This document shows positions 14,405 through 27,947 of a stretch of 64,000 nucleotides of DNA, one piece after another; positions within the stretch are counted from its first letter, which is position 1, and each line of letters starts with the position of its first letter. The notes under the pieces are model-generated. The model ran no database searches. It had not been told where the DNA came from and worked only from the letters and a program-made list of their open reading frames with translations. Origin of the DNA: Osmia lignaria lignaria (lineage: Eukaryota; Arthropoda; Insecta; Hymenoptera; Megachilidae); assembly GCF_051020975.1 (NCBI RefSeq), contig NW_027478159.1, positions 1,628,501 through 1,692,500 of the forward strand, in the 5' to 3' direction. The position numbers were made by a program, and so were the translations under genes.

Positions 14405-17400
14405 TTGCAGATTCAGCTCAAAGGAACTGGCCTGACGGACATATTTCGAGATATTTCTTCTTCTTGTTGTTCTTCTTCTGCACAGCTGAGCTGGAAGTGG
14501 CATTTGCAGGTCGCAATAGTGCAGAGTTATCTCAAAGAAAGGGGCCACGGTGTTTCTGTATCTCTATTATGTTGGTGCGGCTTCGGAACTTTTAAATATC
14601 TCGATATATCTCGAAAACTACGCTTCTGATCAAAAAATATCATAGAACGTAAATTGTAGGAAACATTATTCTCTACAAAAAAGGTCTCTTAACATTTTGC
14701 CATAGCTCGCTTCGTTTCCGAGATATTTGCAGATTTATCTCAAGGGAAGGGTCCTGATGGACATATTTCGAGATATTTCTTCTTCTTGTTGTTCTTCTTC
14801 TGCACAGCTAAACTGGAAGTGGCATTTCCAGCTCGCAATCGTGCAGAGTTATCTCAAAGAAAGGGGCCACGGTGTTTCTGTATCTCTATTATGTTGGTGC
14901 GGCTTCGGAACTTTTAAATATCTTGATATATCTCGAGAACTACGCCTCTGATCAAAAAATATCATAGAACATAAATTGTAGGAAACATAATTCTCTACAA
15001 AAAACGTCTCTTAACATTTTGCCATAGCTCGCTTCGTTTCCGAGATATTTGCAGATATATCTCAAGGGAAGGGGCCTGACGGACATATTTCGAGATATTT
15101 CTTCTTCTTGTTGTTCTTCTTCTGCACAGCTAAGCTGGAAGTGGCATTTGCAGCTCGCAATAGTGCAGAGTTATCTCTAAGAAAGGGGCCACGGTGTATC
15201 TGTATCTCTATTATGTTGGTGCGGCTTCGGAACTTTTAAATATCTTGATATATCTCGAGAACCACGCATCTGATAAAAAAATATCATAGAACATAAAAAG
15301 TAGGAAACTTAATTCTCTACAAAAACGGTCTCTTAACATTTTGCCATAGCTCGCTTCGTTTCCGAGATATTTGCAGATTTATCTCAAGGGAAGGGGCCTG
15401 ACGGACATATTTCGAGATATTTCTTCTTCTTGTTGTTCTTCTTCTGCGCAGCTGAGCTGGAAGTGGCATTTGCAGGTCGCAATAGTGCAGAGTTATCTCA
15501 AAGAAAGGGGCCACGGTGTTTCTGTATCTCTATTATGTTGGTGCGGCTTCGGAACTTTTAAATATCTCGATATATCTCGAAAACTACGCTTCTGATCAAA
15601 AAATATCATAGAACGTAAATTGTAGGAAACATTATTCTCTACAAAAAAGGTCTCTTAACATTTTGCCATAGCTCGCTTCGTTTCCGAGATATTTGCAGAT
15701 TTATCTCAAGGGAAGGGGCCTGTCGGACATATTTCGAGATATTTCTTCTTCTTGTTGTTCTTCTTCTGCACAGCTAAGCTGGAAGTGGCATTTGCGGCTC
15801 GCACTAGTGCAGAGTTATCTCAAAGAAAGGGGCCACGGTGTTTCTGTATCTCTATTATGTTGGTGCGGCTTCGGAACTTTTAAATATCTCGATATATCTC
15901 GAAAACTACGCGTCTGATCAAAAAATATCATAGAACATAAATTGTAGGAAACATAATTCTCTACAAAAAACGTCTCTTAACATTTTGCCATAGCTCGCTT
16001 CGTTTCCGAGATATTTGCAGATTCAGCTCAAAGGAACGGGCCTGACGGACATATTTCGAGATACTTCTTCTTCTTGTTGTTCTTCCTCTGCACAGCTAAG
16101 CTGGAAGTGGCATTTGCAGCTCGCAATAGTGCAGAGTTATCTCAAAGAAAGGGGCCACGGTGTTTCTGTATCTCTATTATGTTGGTGCGGCTTCGGAACG
16201 TTCAAATATCTTGATATATCTCGAGAACTACGCATCTGATCAAAAAATATCATAGAACATAAAAAGTAGGAAACTTAATTCTCTACAAAAACGGTCTCTT
16301 AACATTTTGCCATAGCTCGCTTCGTTTCCGAGATATTTGCAGATTTATCTCAAGGGAAGGGGCCTGACGGACATATTTCGAGATATTTCTTCTTCTTGTT
16401 GTTCTTCTTCTGCACAGCTGAGCTGGAAGTGGCATTTGTAGGTCGCAATAGTGCAGAGTTATCTCAAAGAAAGGGGCCACGGTGTTTCTGTATCTCTATT
16501 ATGTTGGTGCGGCTTCGGAACTTTTAAATATCTCGATATATCTCGAAAACTACGCATCTGATCAAAAAATATGATAGAACATAAATTGTAGGAAACATAA
16601 TTCTCTACAAAAAACGTCTCTTAAGATTTTGCCATAGCTCGCTTCGTTTCCGAGATATTTGCAGATTCAGCTCAAAGGAACTGGCCTGACGGACATATTT
16701 CGAGATATTTCTTCTTCTTGTTGTTCTTCTTCTGCACAGCTAAGCTGGAAGTGGCATTTACAGCTCGCAATAGTGCAGAGTTATCTCAAAGAAAGGGGCC
16801 ACGGTGTTTCTGTATCTCTATTATGTTGGTGCGGCTTCGAAACTTTTAAATATCTTGATATATCTCGAGAACTACGCATCTGATCAAAAAATATCATAGA
16901 ACATAAAAAGTAGGAAACTTAATTCTCTACAAAAAAGGTCTCTTAACATTTTGCCATAGCTCGCTTCGTTTCCGAGATATTTGCAGATTTATCTCAAGGG
17001 AAGGGGCCTGACGGACATATTTCGAGATATTTCTTCTTCTTGTTGTTCTTCTTCTGCACAGCTAAGCTGGAAGTGGCATTTACAGCTCGCAATCGTGCAG
17101 TGTTATCTCAAAGAAAGGGGCCACGGTGTTTCTGTATCTCTATTATGTTGGTGCGGCTTCGGAACTTTTAAATATCTTGATATATCTCGAGAACTACGCC
17201 TCTGATCGAAAAATATCATAGAACATAAAAAGTAGGAAACTTAATTCTCTACAAAAAAGGTCTCTTAACATTTTGCCATAGCTCGCTTCGTTTCCGAGAT
17301 ATTTGCAGATTTATCTCAAGGGAAGGGGCCTGACGGACATATTTCGAGATATTTCTTCTTCTTGTTGTTCTTCTTCTGCACAGCTAAGCTGGAAGTGGCA

Positions 17401-18268
17401 TTTGCGGCTCGCACTAGTGCAGAGTTATCTCACAGAAAGGGGCCACGGTGTTTCTGTATCTCTATTATGTTGGTGCTGCTTCGGAACTTTTAAATATCTC
17501 GATATATCTCGAGAACTACGCGTCTGATCGAAAAATATCATAGAACATAAAAAGTAGGAAACTTAATTCTCTACAAAAAAGGTCTCTTAGCATTTTGCCA
17601 TAGCTCGCTTCGTTTCCGAGATATTTGCAGATATATCTCAAGGGAAGGGGCCTGACGGACATATTTCGAGATATTTCTTCTTCTTGTTGTTCTTCTTCTG
17701 CACAGCTAAGCTGGAAGTGGCATTTGCAGCTCGCAATAGTGCAGAGTTATCTCTAAGAAAGGGGCCACGGTGTTTCTGTATCTCTATTATGTTGGTGCGG
17801 CTTCGGAACTTTTAAATATCTTGATATATCTCGAGAACCACGCATCTGATCAAAAAATATCATAGAACATAAAAAGTAGGAAACTTAATTCTCTACAAAA
17901 ACGGTCTCTTAACATTTTGCCATAGCTCGCTTCGTTTCCGAGATATTTGCAGATATATCTCAAGGGAAGGGGCCTGACGGACATATTTCGAGATATTTCT
18001 TCTTCTTGTTGTTCTTCTTCTGCACAGCTAAGCTGGAAGTGGCATTTGCAGCTCGCAATAGTGCAGAGTTATCTCTAAGAAAGGGGCCACGGTGTTTCTG
18101 TATCTCTATTATGTTGGTGCGGCTTCGGAACTTTTAAATATCTTGATATATCTCGAGAACCACGCATCTGATCAAAAAATATCATAGAACATAAAAAGTA
18201 GGAAACTTAATTCTCTACAAAAACGGTCTCTTAACATTTTGCCATAGCTCGCTTCGTTTCCGAGATAT
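14405..18268 (+). repeat. 12-monomer higher-order repeat
   Basis: Twelve monomers (3,864 bp) starting with the TTCAGCTC/GCAGGTCGCAAT variant. The same ordered series restarts at 18269, 21167 and 24709. This is the longest version: it contains two consecutive CTCTAAG/AACCACGCA monomers (17625 and 17947), of which one is missing in the copy at 21167. Confidence 0.8.
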
Positions 18269-21166
18269 TTGCAGATTCAGCTCAAAGGAACTGGCCTGAC
18301 GGACATATTTCGAGATATTTCTTCTTCTTGTTGTTCTTCTTCTGCACAGCTGAGCTGGAAGTGGCATTTGCAGGTCGCAATAGTGCAGAGTTATCTCAAA
18401 GAAAGGGGCCACGGTGTTTCTGTATCTCTATTATGTTGGTGCGGCTTCGGAACTTTTAAATATCTCGATATATCTCGAAAACTACGCTTCTGATCAAAAA
18501 ATATCATAGAACGTAAATTGTAGGAAACATTATTCTCTACAAAAAAGGTCTCTTAACATTTTGCCATAGCTCGCTTCGTTTCCGAGATATTTGCAGATTT
18601 ATCTCAAGGGAAGGGTCCTGATGGACATATTTCGAGATATTTCTTCTTCTTGTTGTTCTTCTTCTGCACAGCTAAACTGGAAGTGGCATTTCCAGCTCGC
18701 AATCGTGCAGAGTTATCTCAAAGAAAGGGGCCACGGTGTTTCTGTATCTCTATTATGTTGGTGCGGCTTCGGAACTTTTAAATATCTTGATATATCTCGA
18801 GAACTACGCCTCTGATCAAAAAATATCATAGAACATAAATTGTAGGAAACATAATTCTCTACAAAAAACGTCTCTTAACATTTTGCCATAGCTCGCTTCG
18901 TTTCCGAGATATTTGCAGATATATCTCAAGGGAAGGGGCCTGACGGACATATTTCGAGATATTTCTTCTTCTTGTTGTTCTTCTTCTGCACAGCTAAGCT
19001 GGAAGTGGCATTTGCAGCTCGCAATAGTGCAGAGTTATCTCTAAGAAAGGGGCCACGGTGTATCTGTATCTCTATTATGTTGGTGCGGCTTCGGAACTTT
19101 TAAATATCTTGATATATCTCGAGAACCACGCATCTGATAAAAAAATATCATAGAACATAAAAAGTAGGAAACTTAATTCTCTACAAAAACGGTCTCTTAA
19201 CATTTTGCCATAGCTCGCTTCGTTTCCGAGATATTTGCAGATTTATCTCAAGGGAAGGGGCCTGACGGACATATTTCGAGATATTTCTTCTTCTTGTTGT
19301 TCTTCTTCTGCGCAGCTGAGCTGGAAGTGGCATTTGCAGGTCGCACTAGTGCAGAGTTATCTCAAAGAAAGGGGCCACGGTGTTTCTGTATCTCTATTAT
19401 GTTGGTGCGGCTTCGGAACTTTTAAATATCTCGATATATCTCGAAAACTACGCGTCTGATCAAAAAATATCATAGAACATAAATTGTAGGAAACATAATT
19501 CTCTACAAAAAACGTCTCTTAACATTTTGCCATAGCTCGCTTCGTTTCCGAGATATTTGCAGATTCAGCTCAAAGGAACGGGCCTGACGGACATATTTCG
19601 AGATACTTCTTCTTCTTGTTGTTCTTCCTCTGCACAGCTAAGCTGGAAGTGGCATTTGCAGCTCGCAATAGTGCAGAGTTATCTCAAAGAAAGGGGCCAC
19701 GGTGTTTCTGTATCTCTATTATGTTGGTGCGGCTTCGGAACGTTCAAATATCTTGATATATCTCGAGAACTACGCATCTGATCAAAAAATATCATAGAAC
19801 ATAAAAAGTAGGAAACTTAATTCTCTACAAAAACGGTCTCTTAACATTTTGCCATAGCTCGCTTCGTTTCCGAGATATTTGCAGATTTATCTCAAGGGAA
19901 GGGGCCTGACGGACATATTTCGAGATATTTCTTCTTCTTGTTGTTCTTCTTCTGCACAGCTAAGCTGGAAGTGGCATTTACAGCTCGCAATCGTGCAGTG
20001 TTATCTCAAAGAAAGGGGCCACGGTGTTTCTGTATCTCTATTATGTTGGTGCGGCTTCGGAACTTTTAAATATCTTGATATATCTCGAGAACTACGCCTC
20101 TGATCGAAAAATATCATAGAACATAAAAAGTAGGAAACTTAATTCTCTACAAAAAAGGTCTCTTAACATTTTGCCATAGCTCGCTTCGTTTCCGAGATAT
20201 TTGCAGATTTATCTCAAGGGAAGGGGCCTGACGGACATATTTCGAGATATTTCTTCTTCTTGTTGTTCTTCTTCTGCACAGCTAAGCTGGAAGTGGCATT
20301 TGCGGCTCGCACTAGTGCAGAGTTATCTCACAGAAAGGGGCCACGGTGTTTCTGTATCTCTATTATGTTGGTGCTGCTTCGGAACTTTTAAATATCTCGA
20401 TATATCTCGAGAACTACGCGTCTGATCGAAAAATATCATAGAACATAAAAAGTAGGAAACTTAATTCTCTACAAAAAAGGTCTCTTAGCATTTTGCCATA
20501 GCTCGCTTCGTTTCCGAGATATTTGCAGATATATCTCAAGGGAAGGGGCCTGACGGACATATTTCGAGATATTTCTTCTTCTTGTTGTTCTTCTTCTGCA
20601 CAGCTAAGCTGGAAGTGGCATTTGCAGCTCGCAATAGTGCAGAGTTATCTCTAAGAAAGGGGCCACGGTGTTTCTGTATCTCTATTATGTTGGTGCGGCT
20701 TCGGAACTTTTAAATATCTTGATATATCTCGAGAACCACGCATCTGATCAAAAAATATCATAGAACATAAAAAGTAGGAAACTTAATTCTCTACAAAAAC
20801 GGTCTCTTAACATTTTGCCATAGCTCGCTTGGTTTCCGAGATATTTGCAGATATATCTCAAGGGAAGGGGCCTGACGGACATATTTCGAGATATTTCTTC
20901 TTCTTGTTGTTCTTCTTCTGCACAGCTAAGCTGGAAGTGGCATTTGCAGCTCGCAATAGTGCAGAGTTATCTCTAAGAAAGGGGCCACGGTGTTTCTGTA
21001 TCTCTATTATGTTGGTGCGGCTTCGGAACTTTTAAATATCTTGATATATCTCGAGAACCACGCATCTGATCAAAAAATATCATAGAACATAAAAAGTAGG
21101 AAACTTAATTCTCTACAAAAACGGTCTCTTAACATTTTGCCATAGCTCGCTTCGTTTCCGAGATAT
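18269..21166 (+). repeat. 9-monomer shortened version of the higher-order repeat
   Basis: The same series in 2,898 bp. Two separate losses are visible. One is a fused monomer at 19235 that begins like the GCAGGTCGC type and ends like the CGCACT/ACGCGTCTG type. The other is absence of the GTAGGTCGC and following TTCAGCTC monomers before 19879. Both are the expected traces of unequal exchange. Confidence 0.78.
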
Positions 21167-24100
21167 TTGCAGATTCAGCTCAAAGGAACTGGCCTGACGG
21201 ACATATTTCGAGATATTTCTTCTTCTTGTTGTTCTTCTTCTGCACAGCTGAGCTGGAAGTGGCATTTGCAGGTCGCAATAGTGCAGAGTTATCTCAAAGA
21301 AAGGGGCCACGGTGTTTCTGTATCTCTATTATGTTGGTGCGGCTTCGGAACTTTTAAATATCTCGATATATCTCGAAAACTACGCTTCTGATCAAAAAAT
21401 ATCATAGAACGTAAATTGTAGGAAACATTATTCTCTACAAAAAAGGTCTCTTAACATTTTGCCATAGCTCGCTTCGTTTCCGAGATATTTGCAGATTTAT
21501 CTCAAGGGAAGGGTCCTGATGGACATATTTCGAGATATTTCTTCTTCTTGTTGTTCTTCTTCTGCACAGCTAAACTGGAAGTGGCATTTCCAGCTCGCAA
21601 TCGTGCAGAGTTATCTCAAAGAAAGGGGCCACGGTGTTTCTGTATCTCTATTATGTTGGTGCGGCTTCGGAACTTTTAAATATCTTGATATATCTCGAGA
21701 ACTACGCCTCTGATCAAAAAATATCATAGAACATAAATTGTAGGAAACATAATTCTCTACAAAAAACGTCTCTTAACATTTTGCCATAGCTCGCTTCGTT
21801 TCCGAGATATTTGCAGATATATCTCAAGGGAAGGGGCCTGACGGACATATTTCGAGATATTTCTTCTTCTTGTTGTTCTTCTTCTGCACAGCTAAGCTGG
21901 AAGTGGCATTTGCAGCTCGCAATAGTGCAGAGTTATCTCTAAGAAAGGGGCCACGGTGTATCTGTATCTCTATTATGTTGGTGCGGCTTCGGAACTTTTA
22001 AATATCTTGATATATCTCGAGAACCACGCATCTGATAAAAAAATATCATAGAACATAAAAAGTAGGAAACTTAATTCTCTACAAAAACGGTCTCTTAACA
22101 TTTTGCCATAGCTCGCTTCGTTTCCGAGATATTTGCAGATTTATCTCAAGGGAAGGGGCCTGACGGACATATTTCGAGATATTTCTTCTTCTTGTTGTTC
22201 TTCTTCTGCGCAGCTGAGCTGGAAGTGGCATTTGCAGGTCGCAATAGTGCAGAGTTATCTCAAAGAAAGGGGCCACGGTGTTTCTGTATCTCTATTATGT
22301 TGGTGCGGCTTCGGAACTTTTAAATATCTCGATATATCTCGAAAACTACGCTTCTGATCAAAAAATATCATAGAACGTAAATTGTAGGAAACATTATTCT
22401 CTACAAAAAAGGTCTCTTAACATTTTGCCATAGCTCGCTTCGTTTCCGAGATATTTGCAGATTTATCTCAAGGGAAGGGGCCTGTCGGACATATTTCGAG
22501 ATATTTCTTCTTCTTGTTGTTCTTCTTCTGCACAGCTAAGCTGGAAGTGGCATTTGCGGCTCGCACTAGTGCAGAGTTATCTCAAAGAAAGGGGCCACGG
22601 TGTTTCTGTATCTCTATTATGTTGGTGCGGCTTCGGAACTTTTAAATATCTCGATATATCTCGAAAACTACGCGTCTGATCAAAAAATATCATAGAACAT
22701 AAATTGTAGGAAACATAATTCTCTACAAAAAACGTCTCTTAACATTTTGCCATAGCTCGCTTCGTTTCCGAGATATTTGCAGATTCAGCTCAAAGGAACG
22801 GGCCTGACGGACATATTTCGAGATACTTCTTCTTCTTGTTGTTCTTCCTCTGCACAGCTAAGCTGGAAGTGGCATTTGCAGCTCGCAATAGTGCAGAGTT
22901 ATCTCAAAGAAAGGGGCCACGGTGTTTCTGTATCTCTATTATGTTGGTGCGGCTTCGGAACGTTCAAATATCTTGATATATCTCGAGAACTACGCATCTG
23001 ATCAAAAAATATCATAGAACATAAAAAGTAGGAAACTTAATTCTCTACAAAAACGGTCTCTTAACATTTTGCCATAGCTCGCTTCGTTTCCGAGATATTT
23101 GCAGATTTATCTCAAGGGAAGGGGCCTGACGGACATATTTCGAGATATTTCTTCTTCTTGTTGTTCTTCTTCTGCACAGCTGAGCTGGAAGTGGCATTTG
23201 TAGGTCGCAATAGTGCAGAGTTATCTCAAAGAAAGGGGCCACGGTGTTTCTGTATCTCTATTATGTTGGTGCGGCTTCGGAACTTTTAAATATCTCGATA
23301 TATCTCGAAAACTACGCATCTGATCAAAAAATATGATAGAACATAAATTGTAGGAAACATAATTCTCTACAAAAAACGTCTCTTAAGATTTTGCCATAGC
23401 TCGCTTCGTTTCCGAGATATTTGCAGATTCAGCTCAAAGGAACTGGCCTGACGGACATATTTCGAGATATTTCTTCTTCTTGTTGTTCTTCTTCTGCACA
23501 GCTAAGCTGGAAGTGGCATTTACAGCTCGCAATAGTGCAGAGTTATCTCAAAGAAAGGGGCCACGGTGTTTCTGTATCTCTATTATGTTGGTGCGGCTTC
23601 GAAACTTTTAAATATCTTGATATATCTCGAGAACTACGCATCTGATCAAAAAATATCATAGAACATAAAAAGTAGGAAACTTAATTCTCTACAAAAAAGG
23701 TCTCTTAACATTTTGCCATAGCTCGCTTCGTTTCCGAGATATTTGCAGATTTATCTCAAGGGAAGGGGCCTGACGGACATATTTCGAGATATTTCTTCTT
23801 CTTGTTGTTCTTCTTCTGCACAGCTAAGCTGGAAGTGGCATTTACAGCTCGCAATCGTGCAGTGTTATCTCAAAGAAAGGGGCCACGGTGTTTCTGTATC
23901 TCTATTATGTTGGTGCGGCTTCGGAACTTTTAAATATCTTGATATATCTCGAGAACTACGCCTCTGATCGAAAAATATCATAGAACATAAAAAGTAGGAA
24001 ACTTAATTCTCTACAAAAAAGGTCTCTTAACATTTTGCCATAGCTCGCTTCGTTTCCGAGATATTTGCAGATTTATCTCAAGGGAAGGGGCCTGACGGAC

Positions 24101-24708
24101 ATATTTCGAGATATTTCTTCTTCTTGTTGTTCTTCTTCTGCACAGCTAAGCTGGAAGTGGCATTTGCGGCTCGCACTAGTGCAGAGTTATCTCACAGAAA
24201 GGGGCCACGGTGTTTCTGTATCTCTATTATGTTGGTGCTGCTTCGGAACTTTTAAATATCTCGATATATCTCGAGAACTACGCGTCTGATCGAAAAATAT
24301 CATAGAACATAAAAAGTAGGAAACTTAATTCTCTACAAAAAAGGTCTCTTAGCATTTTGCCATAGCTCGCTTCGTTTCCGAGATATTTGCAGATATATCT
24401 CAAGGGAAGGGGCCTGACGGACATATTTCGAGATATTTCTTCTTCTTGTTGTTCTTCTTCTGCACAGCTAAGCTGGAAGTGGCATTTGCAGCTCGCAATA
24501 GTGCAGAGTTATCTCTAAGAAAGGGGCCACGGTGTTTCTGTATCTCTATTATGTTGGTGCGGCTTCGGAACTTTTAAATATCTTGATATATCTCGAGAAC
24601 CACGCATCTGATCAAAAAATATCATAGAACATAAAAAGTAGGAAACTTAATTCTCTACAAAAACGGTCTCTTAACATTTTGCCATAGCTCGCTTCGTTTC
24701 CGAGATAT
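21167..24708 (+). repeat. 11-monomer version of the higher-order repeat
   Basis: The same ordered series in 3,542 bp. It keeps both monomers lost from the preceding copy but has only one CTCTAAG monomer before the next restart at 24709. The last, partial copy from 24709 lacks the TATATCTC/CTCTAAG/TGTATCTG monomer that should follow the second position. Confidence 0.78.
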
Positions 24709-27700
24709 TTGCAGATTCAGCTCAAAGGAACTGGCCTGACGGACATATTTCGAGATATTTCTTCTTCTTGTTGTTCTTCTTCTGCACAGCTGAGCTGGAA
24801 GTGGCATTTGCAGGTCGCAATAGTGCAGAGTTATCTCAAAGAAAGGGGCCACGGTGTTTCTGTATCTCTATTATGTTGGTGCGGCTTCGGAACTTTTAAA
24901 TATCTCGATATATCTCGAAAACTACGCTTCTGATCAAAAAATATCATAGAACGTAAATTGTAGGAAACATTATTCTCTACAAAAAAGGTCTCTTAACATT
25001 TTGCCATAGCTCGCTTCGTTTCCGAGATATTTGCAGATTTATCTCAAGGGAAGGGTCCTGATGGACATATTTCGAGATATTTCTTCTTCTTGTTGTTCTT
25101 CTTCTGCACAGCTAAACTGGAAGTGGCATTTCCAGCTCGCAATCGTGCAGAGTTATCTCAAAGAAAGGGGCCACGGTGTTTCTGTATCTCTATTATGTTG
25201 GTGCGGCTTCGGAACTTTTAAATATCTTGATATATCTCGAGAACTACGCCTCTGATCAAAAAATATCATAGAACATAAAAAGTAGGAAACTTAATTCTGT
25301 ACAAAAATGGTCTCTTAACATTTTGCCATAGCTCGCTTCGTTTCCGAGATATTTGCAGATTTATCTCAAGGGAAGGGGCCTGACGGACATATTTCGAGAT
25401 ATTTCTTCTTCTTGTTGTTCTTCTTCTGCGCAGCTGAGCTGGAAGTGGCATTTGCAGGTCGCAATAGTGCAGAGTTATCTCAAAGAAAGGGGCCACGGTG
25501 TTTCTGTATCTCTATTATGTTGGTGCGGCTTCGGAACTTTTAAATATCTCGATATATCTCGAAAACTACGCTTCTGATCAAAAAATATCATAGAACGTAA
25601 ATTGTAGGAAACATTATTCTCTACAAAAAAGGTCTCTTAACATTTTGACATAGCTCGCTTCGTTTCCGAGATATTTGCAGATTTATCTCAAGGGAAGGGG
25701 CCTGTCGGACATATTTCGAGATATTTCTTCTTCTTGTTGTTCTTCTTCTGCACAGCTAAGCTGGAAGTGGCATTTGCGGCTCGCACTAGTGCAGAGTTAT
25801 CTCAAAGAAAGGGGCCACGGTGTTTCTGTATCTCTATTAAGTTGGTGCGGCTTCGGAACTTTTAAATATCTCGATATATCTCGAAAACTACGCGTCTGAT
25901 CAAAAAATATCATAGAACATAAATTGTAGGAAACATAATTCTCTACAAAAAACGTCTCTTAACATTTTGCCATAGCTCGCTTCGTTTCCGAGATATTTGC
26001 AGATTCAGCTCAAAGGAACGGGCCTGACGGACATATTTCGAGATACTTCTTCTTCTTGTTGTTCTTCCTCTGCACAGCTAAGCTGGAAGTGGCATTTGCA
26101 GCTCGCAATAGTGCAGAGTTATCTCAAAGAAAGGGGCCACGGTGTTTCTGTATCTCTATTATGTTGGTGCGGCTTCGGAACTTTTAAATATCTTGATATA
26201 TCTCGAGAACTACGCATCTGATCAAAAAATATCATAGAACATAAAAAGTAGGAAACTTAATTCTCTACAAAAAGGTCTCTTAACATTTTGCCATAGCTCG
26301 CTTCGTTTCCGAGATATTTGCAGATATATCTCAAGGGAAGGGGCCTGCCGGACATATTTCGAGATATTTCTTCTTCTTGTTGTTCTTCTGCTGCACAGCT
26401 AAGCTGGAAGTGGCATTTACAGCTCGCAGTAGTGCAGAGTTATCTCAAAGAAAGGGGCCACGGTGTTTCTGTATCTCTATTATGTTGGTGCTGCTTCGGA
26501 ACTTTTAAATATCTTGATATATCTCGAAAACTACGCTTCTGATCAAAAAATATCATAGAACATGAATTGTAGAAAACATAATTCTCTACAAAAAACGTCT
26601 CTTAACATTTTGCCATAGCTCGCTTCGTTTCCGAGATATTTGCAGATTCAGCTCAAAGGAACTGGCCTGACGGACATATTTCGAGATATTTCTTCTTCTT
26701 GTTGTTCTTCCTCTGCACAGCTAAGCTGGATGTGGCATTAGCAGCTCGCAATAGTGCAGAGTTATCTCAAAGAAAGGGGCCACGGTGTTTCTGTATCTCT
26801 ATTATGTTGGTGCGGCTTCGGAACTTTTAAATATCTCGATATATCTCGAAAACTACGCTTCTGATCAAAAAATATCATAGAACATAAATTGTAGGACACA
26901 GAATTCTCTACAAAAAAGGTCTCTTAACATTTTGCCATAGCTCGCTTCGTTTCCGAGATATTTGCAGATATATCTCAAGGGAAGGGGCCTGACGGACATA
27001 TTTCGAGATATTTCTTCTTCTTGTTGTTCTTCTTCTGCACAGCTAAGCTGGAAGTGGCATTTACAGCTCGCAATAGTGCAGAGTTATCTCAAAGAAAGGG
27101 GCCACGGTGTTTCTGTATCTCTATTATGTTGGTGCGGCTTCGGAACTTTTAAATATCTTGATATATCTCGAGAACTACGCATCTGATCAAAAAATATCAT
27201 AGAACATAAAAAGTAGGAAACTTAATTCTCTACAAAAAAGGTCTCTTAACATTTTGCCATAGCTCGCTTCGTTTCCGAGATATTTGCAGATTTATCTCAA
27301 GGGAAGGGGCCTGACGGACATATTTCGAGATATTTCTTCTTCTTGTTGTTCTTCTTCTGCACAGCTAAGCTGGAAGTGGCATTTGCGGCTCGCACTAGTG
27401 CAGAGTTATCTCAAAGAAAGGGGCCACGGTGTTTCTGTATCCCTATTATGTTGGTGCGGCTTCGGAACTTTTAAATATCTCGATATATCTCGAAAACTAC
27501 GCTTCTGATCAAAAAATATCATAGAACATGAATTGTAGGAAACATAATTCTCTACAAAAAACGTCTCTTAACATTTTGCCATAGCTCGCTTCGTTTCCGA
27601 GATATTTGCAGATTCAGCTCAAAGGAACTGGCCTGACGGACATATTTCGAGATATTTCTTCTTCTTGTTGTTCTTCCTCTGCACAGCTAAGCTGGAAGTG

Positions 27701-27819
27701 GCATTTGCAGCTCGCAATAGTGCAGAGTTATCTCAAAGAAAGGGGCCACGGTGTTTCTGTATCTTTATTATGTTGGTGCGGCTTCGGAACTTTTAAATAT
27801 CTTGATATATCTCGAGAAC

Positions 27820-27825
27820 TACGCA
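27820..27825 (+). repeat. Target-site duplication TACGCA, left copy
   Basis: The satellite reads normally up to CTCGAGAACTACGCA and then breaks into the element. The same six bases resume the satellite at 44001-44006 followed by TCTGATC. A 6-bp duplication is the size known for Polinton/Maverick integration by their retroviral-type integrase. Confidence 0.95.
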
Positions 27826-27859
27826 AGTAGTTGTTCTATGCGGATTCTAAATCACTGGC

Positions 27860-27880
27860 GTCAGCATTTTTTTTGCTGAC
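27860..27880. other. Subterminal hairpin
   Basis: GTCAGCA (27860-27866) and TGCTGAC (27874-27880) form a 7-bp stem around a run of T, 34 bases from the element tip. A partial third copy, CTCAGCAG, follows at once. It is mirrored at 43946-43966. Its place close to the terminus suggests a replication or end-recognition role, but this is inference. Confidence 0.5.
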
Positions 27881-27917
27881 TCAGCAGTAATTTGACACCA
27901 TCAGCAGAAATATGATA

Positions 27918-27946
27918 CCCCCCTCCCCGCCCCCTCTCCCCACCCC
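27918..27946 (-). other. G-quadruplex-type run (C-rich on +), left end
   Basis: Six C runs of four or more, separated by single or few bases, on the + strand give a standard G-quadruplex pattern on the - strand (four or more G runs with short loops). Further CCCCACCCC groups follow to about 28450. The mirrored G-rich copy on the + strand is at 43880-43908. Confidence 0.6.
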
Positions 27947-27947
27947 A

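Larger units (their letters stand above)
1..27825 (+). repeat. 322-bp satellite array, left block
   Basis: About 86 head-to-tail monomers, all in one orientation, with landmarks recurring every 322 bp (for example 239, 561, 883, 1205). Every monomer has the same order of blocks: a TTCTTCTTCTTG-type pyrimidine tract, CAGCTAAGCTGGAAGTGGCA, GGGGCCACGGTGTTTCTGTA, CGGCTTCGGAACTTTTAAAT, then TACGCATCTGATC and an A-rich stretch. Three monomers are 321 bp through loss of one A in that stretch (just before 10220, 12795 and 26318). Variants differ at a few diagnostic sites: TTTATCTC/TATATCTC/TTCAGCTC, GGGTCCTGATGG/GGGGCCTGACGG, GCAGCTCGCAAT/GCGGCTCGCACT/GCAGGTCGCAAT, and CTCAAAG/CTCTAAG/CTCACAG/CCCAAAG. 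No gene is supported in it. The satellite family is not one I recognise by name. Confidence 0.97.

Noticed and set aside
3083..25496. The 65-codon - strand frames in some monomers (MAPFFEITL...)
   Set aside because: Antisense shadows that appear only where the GAGCTG variant removes a stop; no other support.
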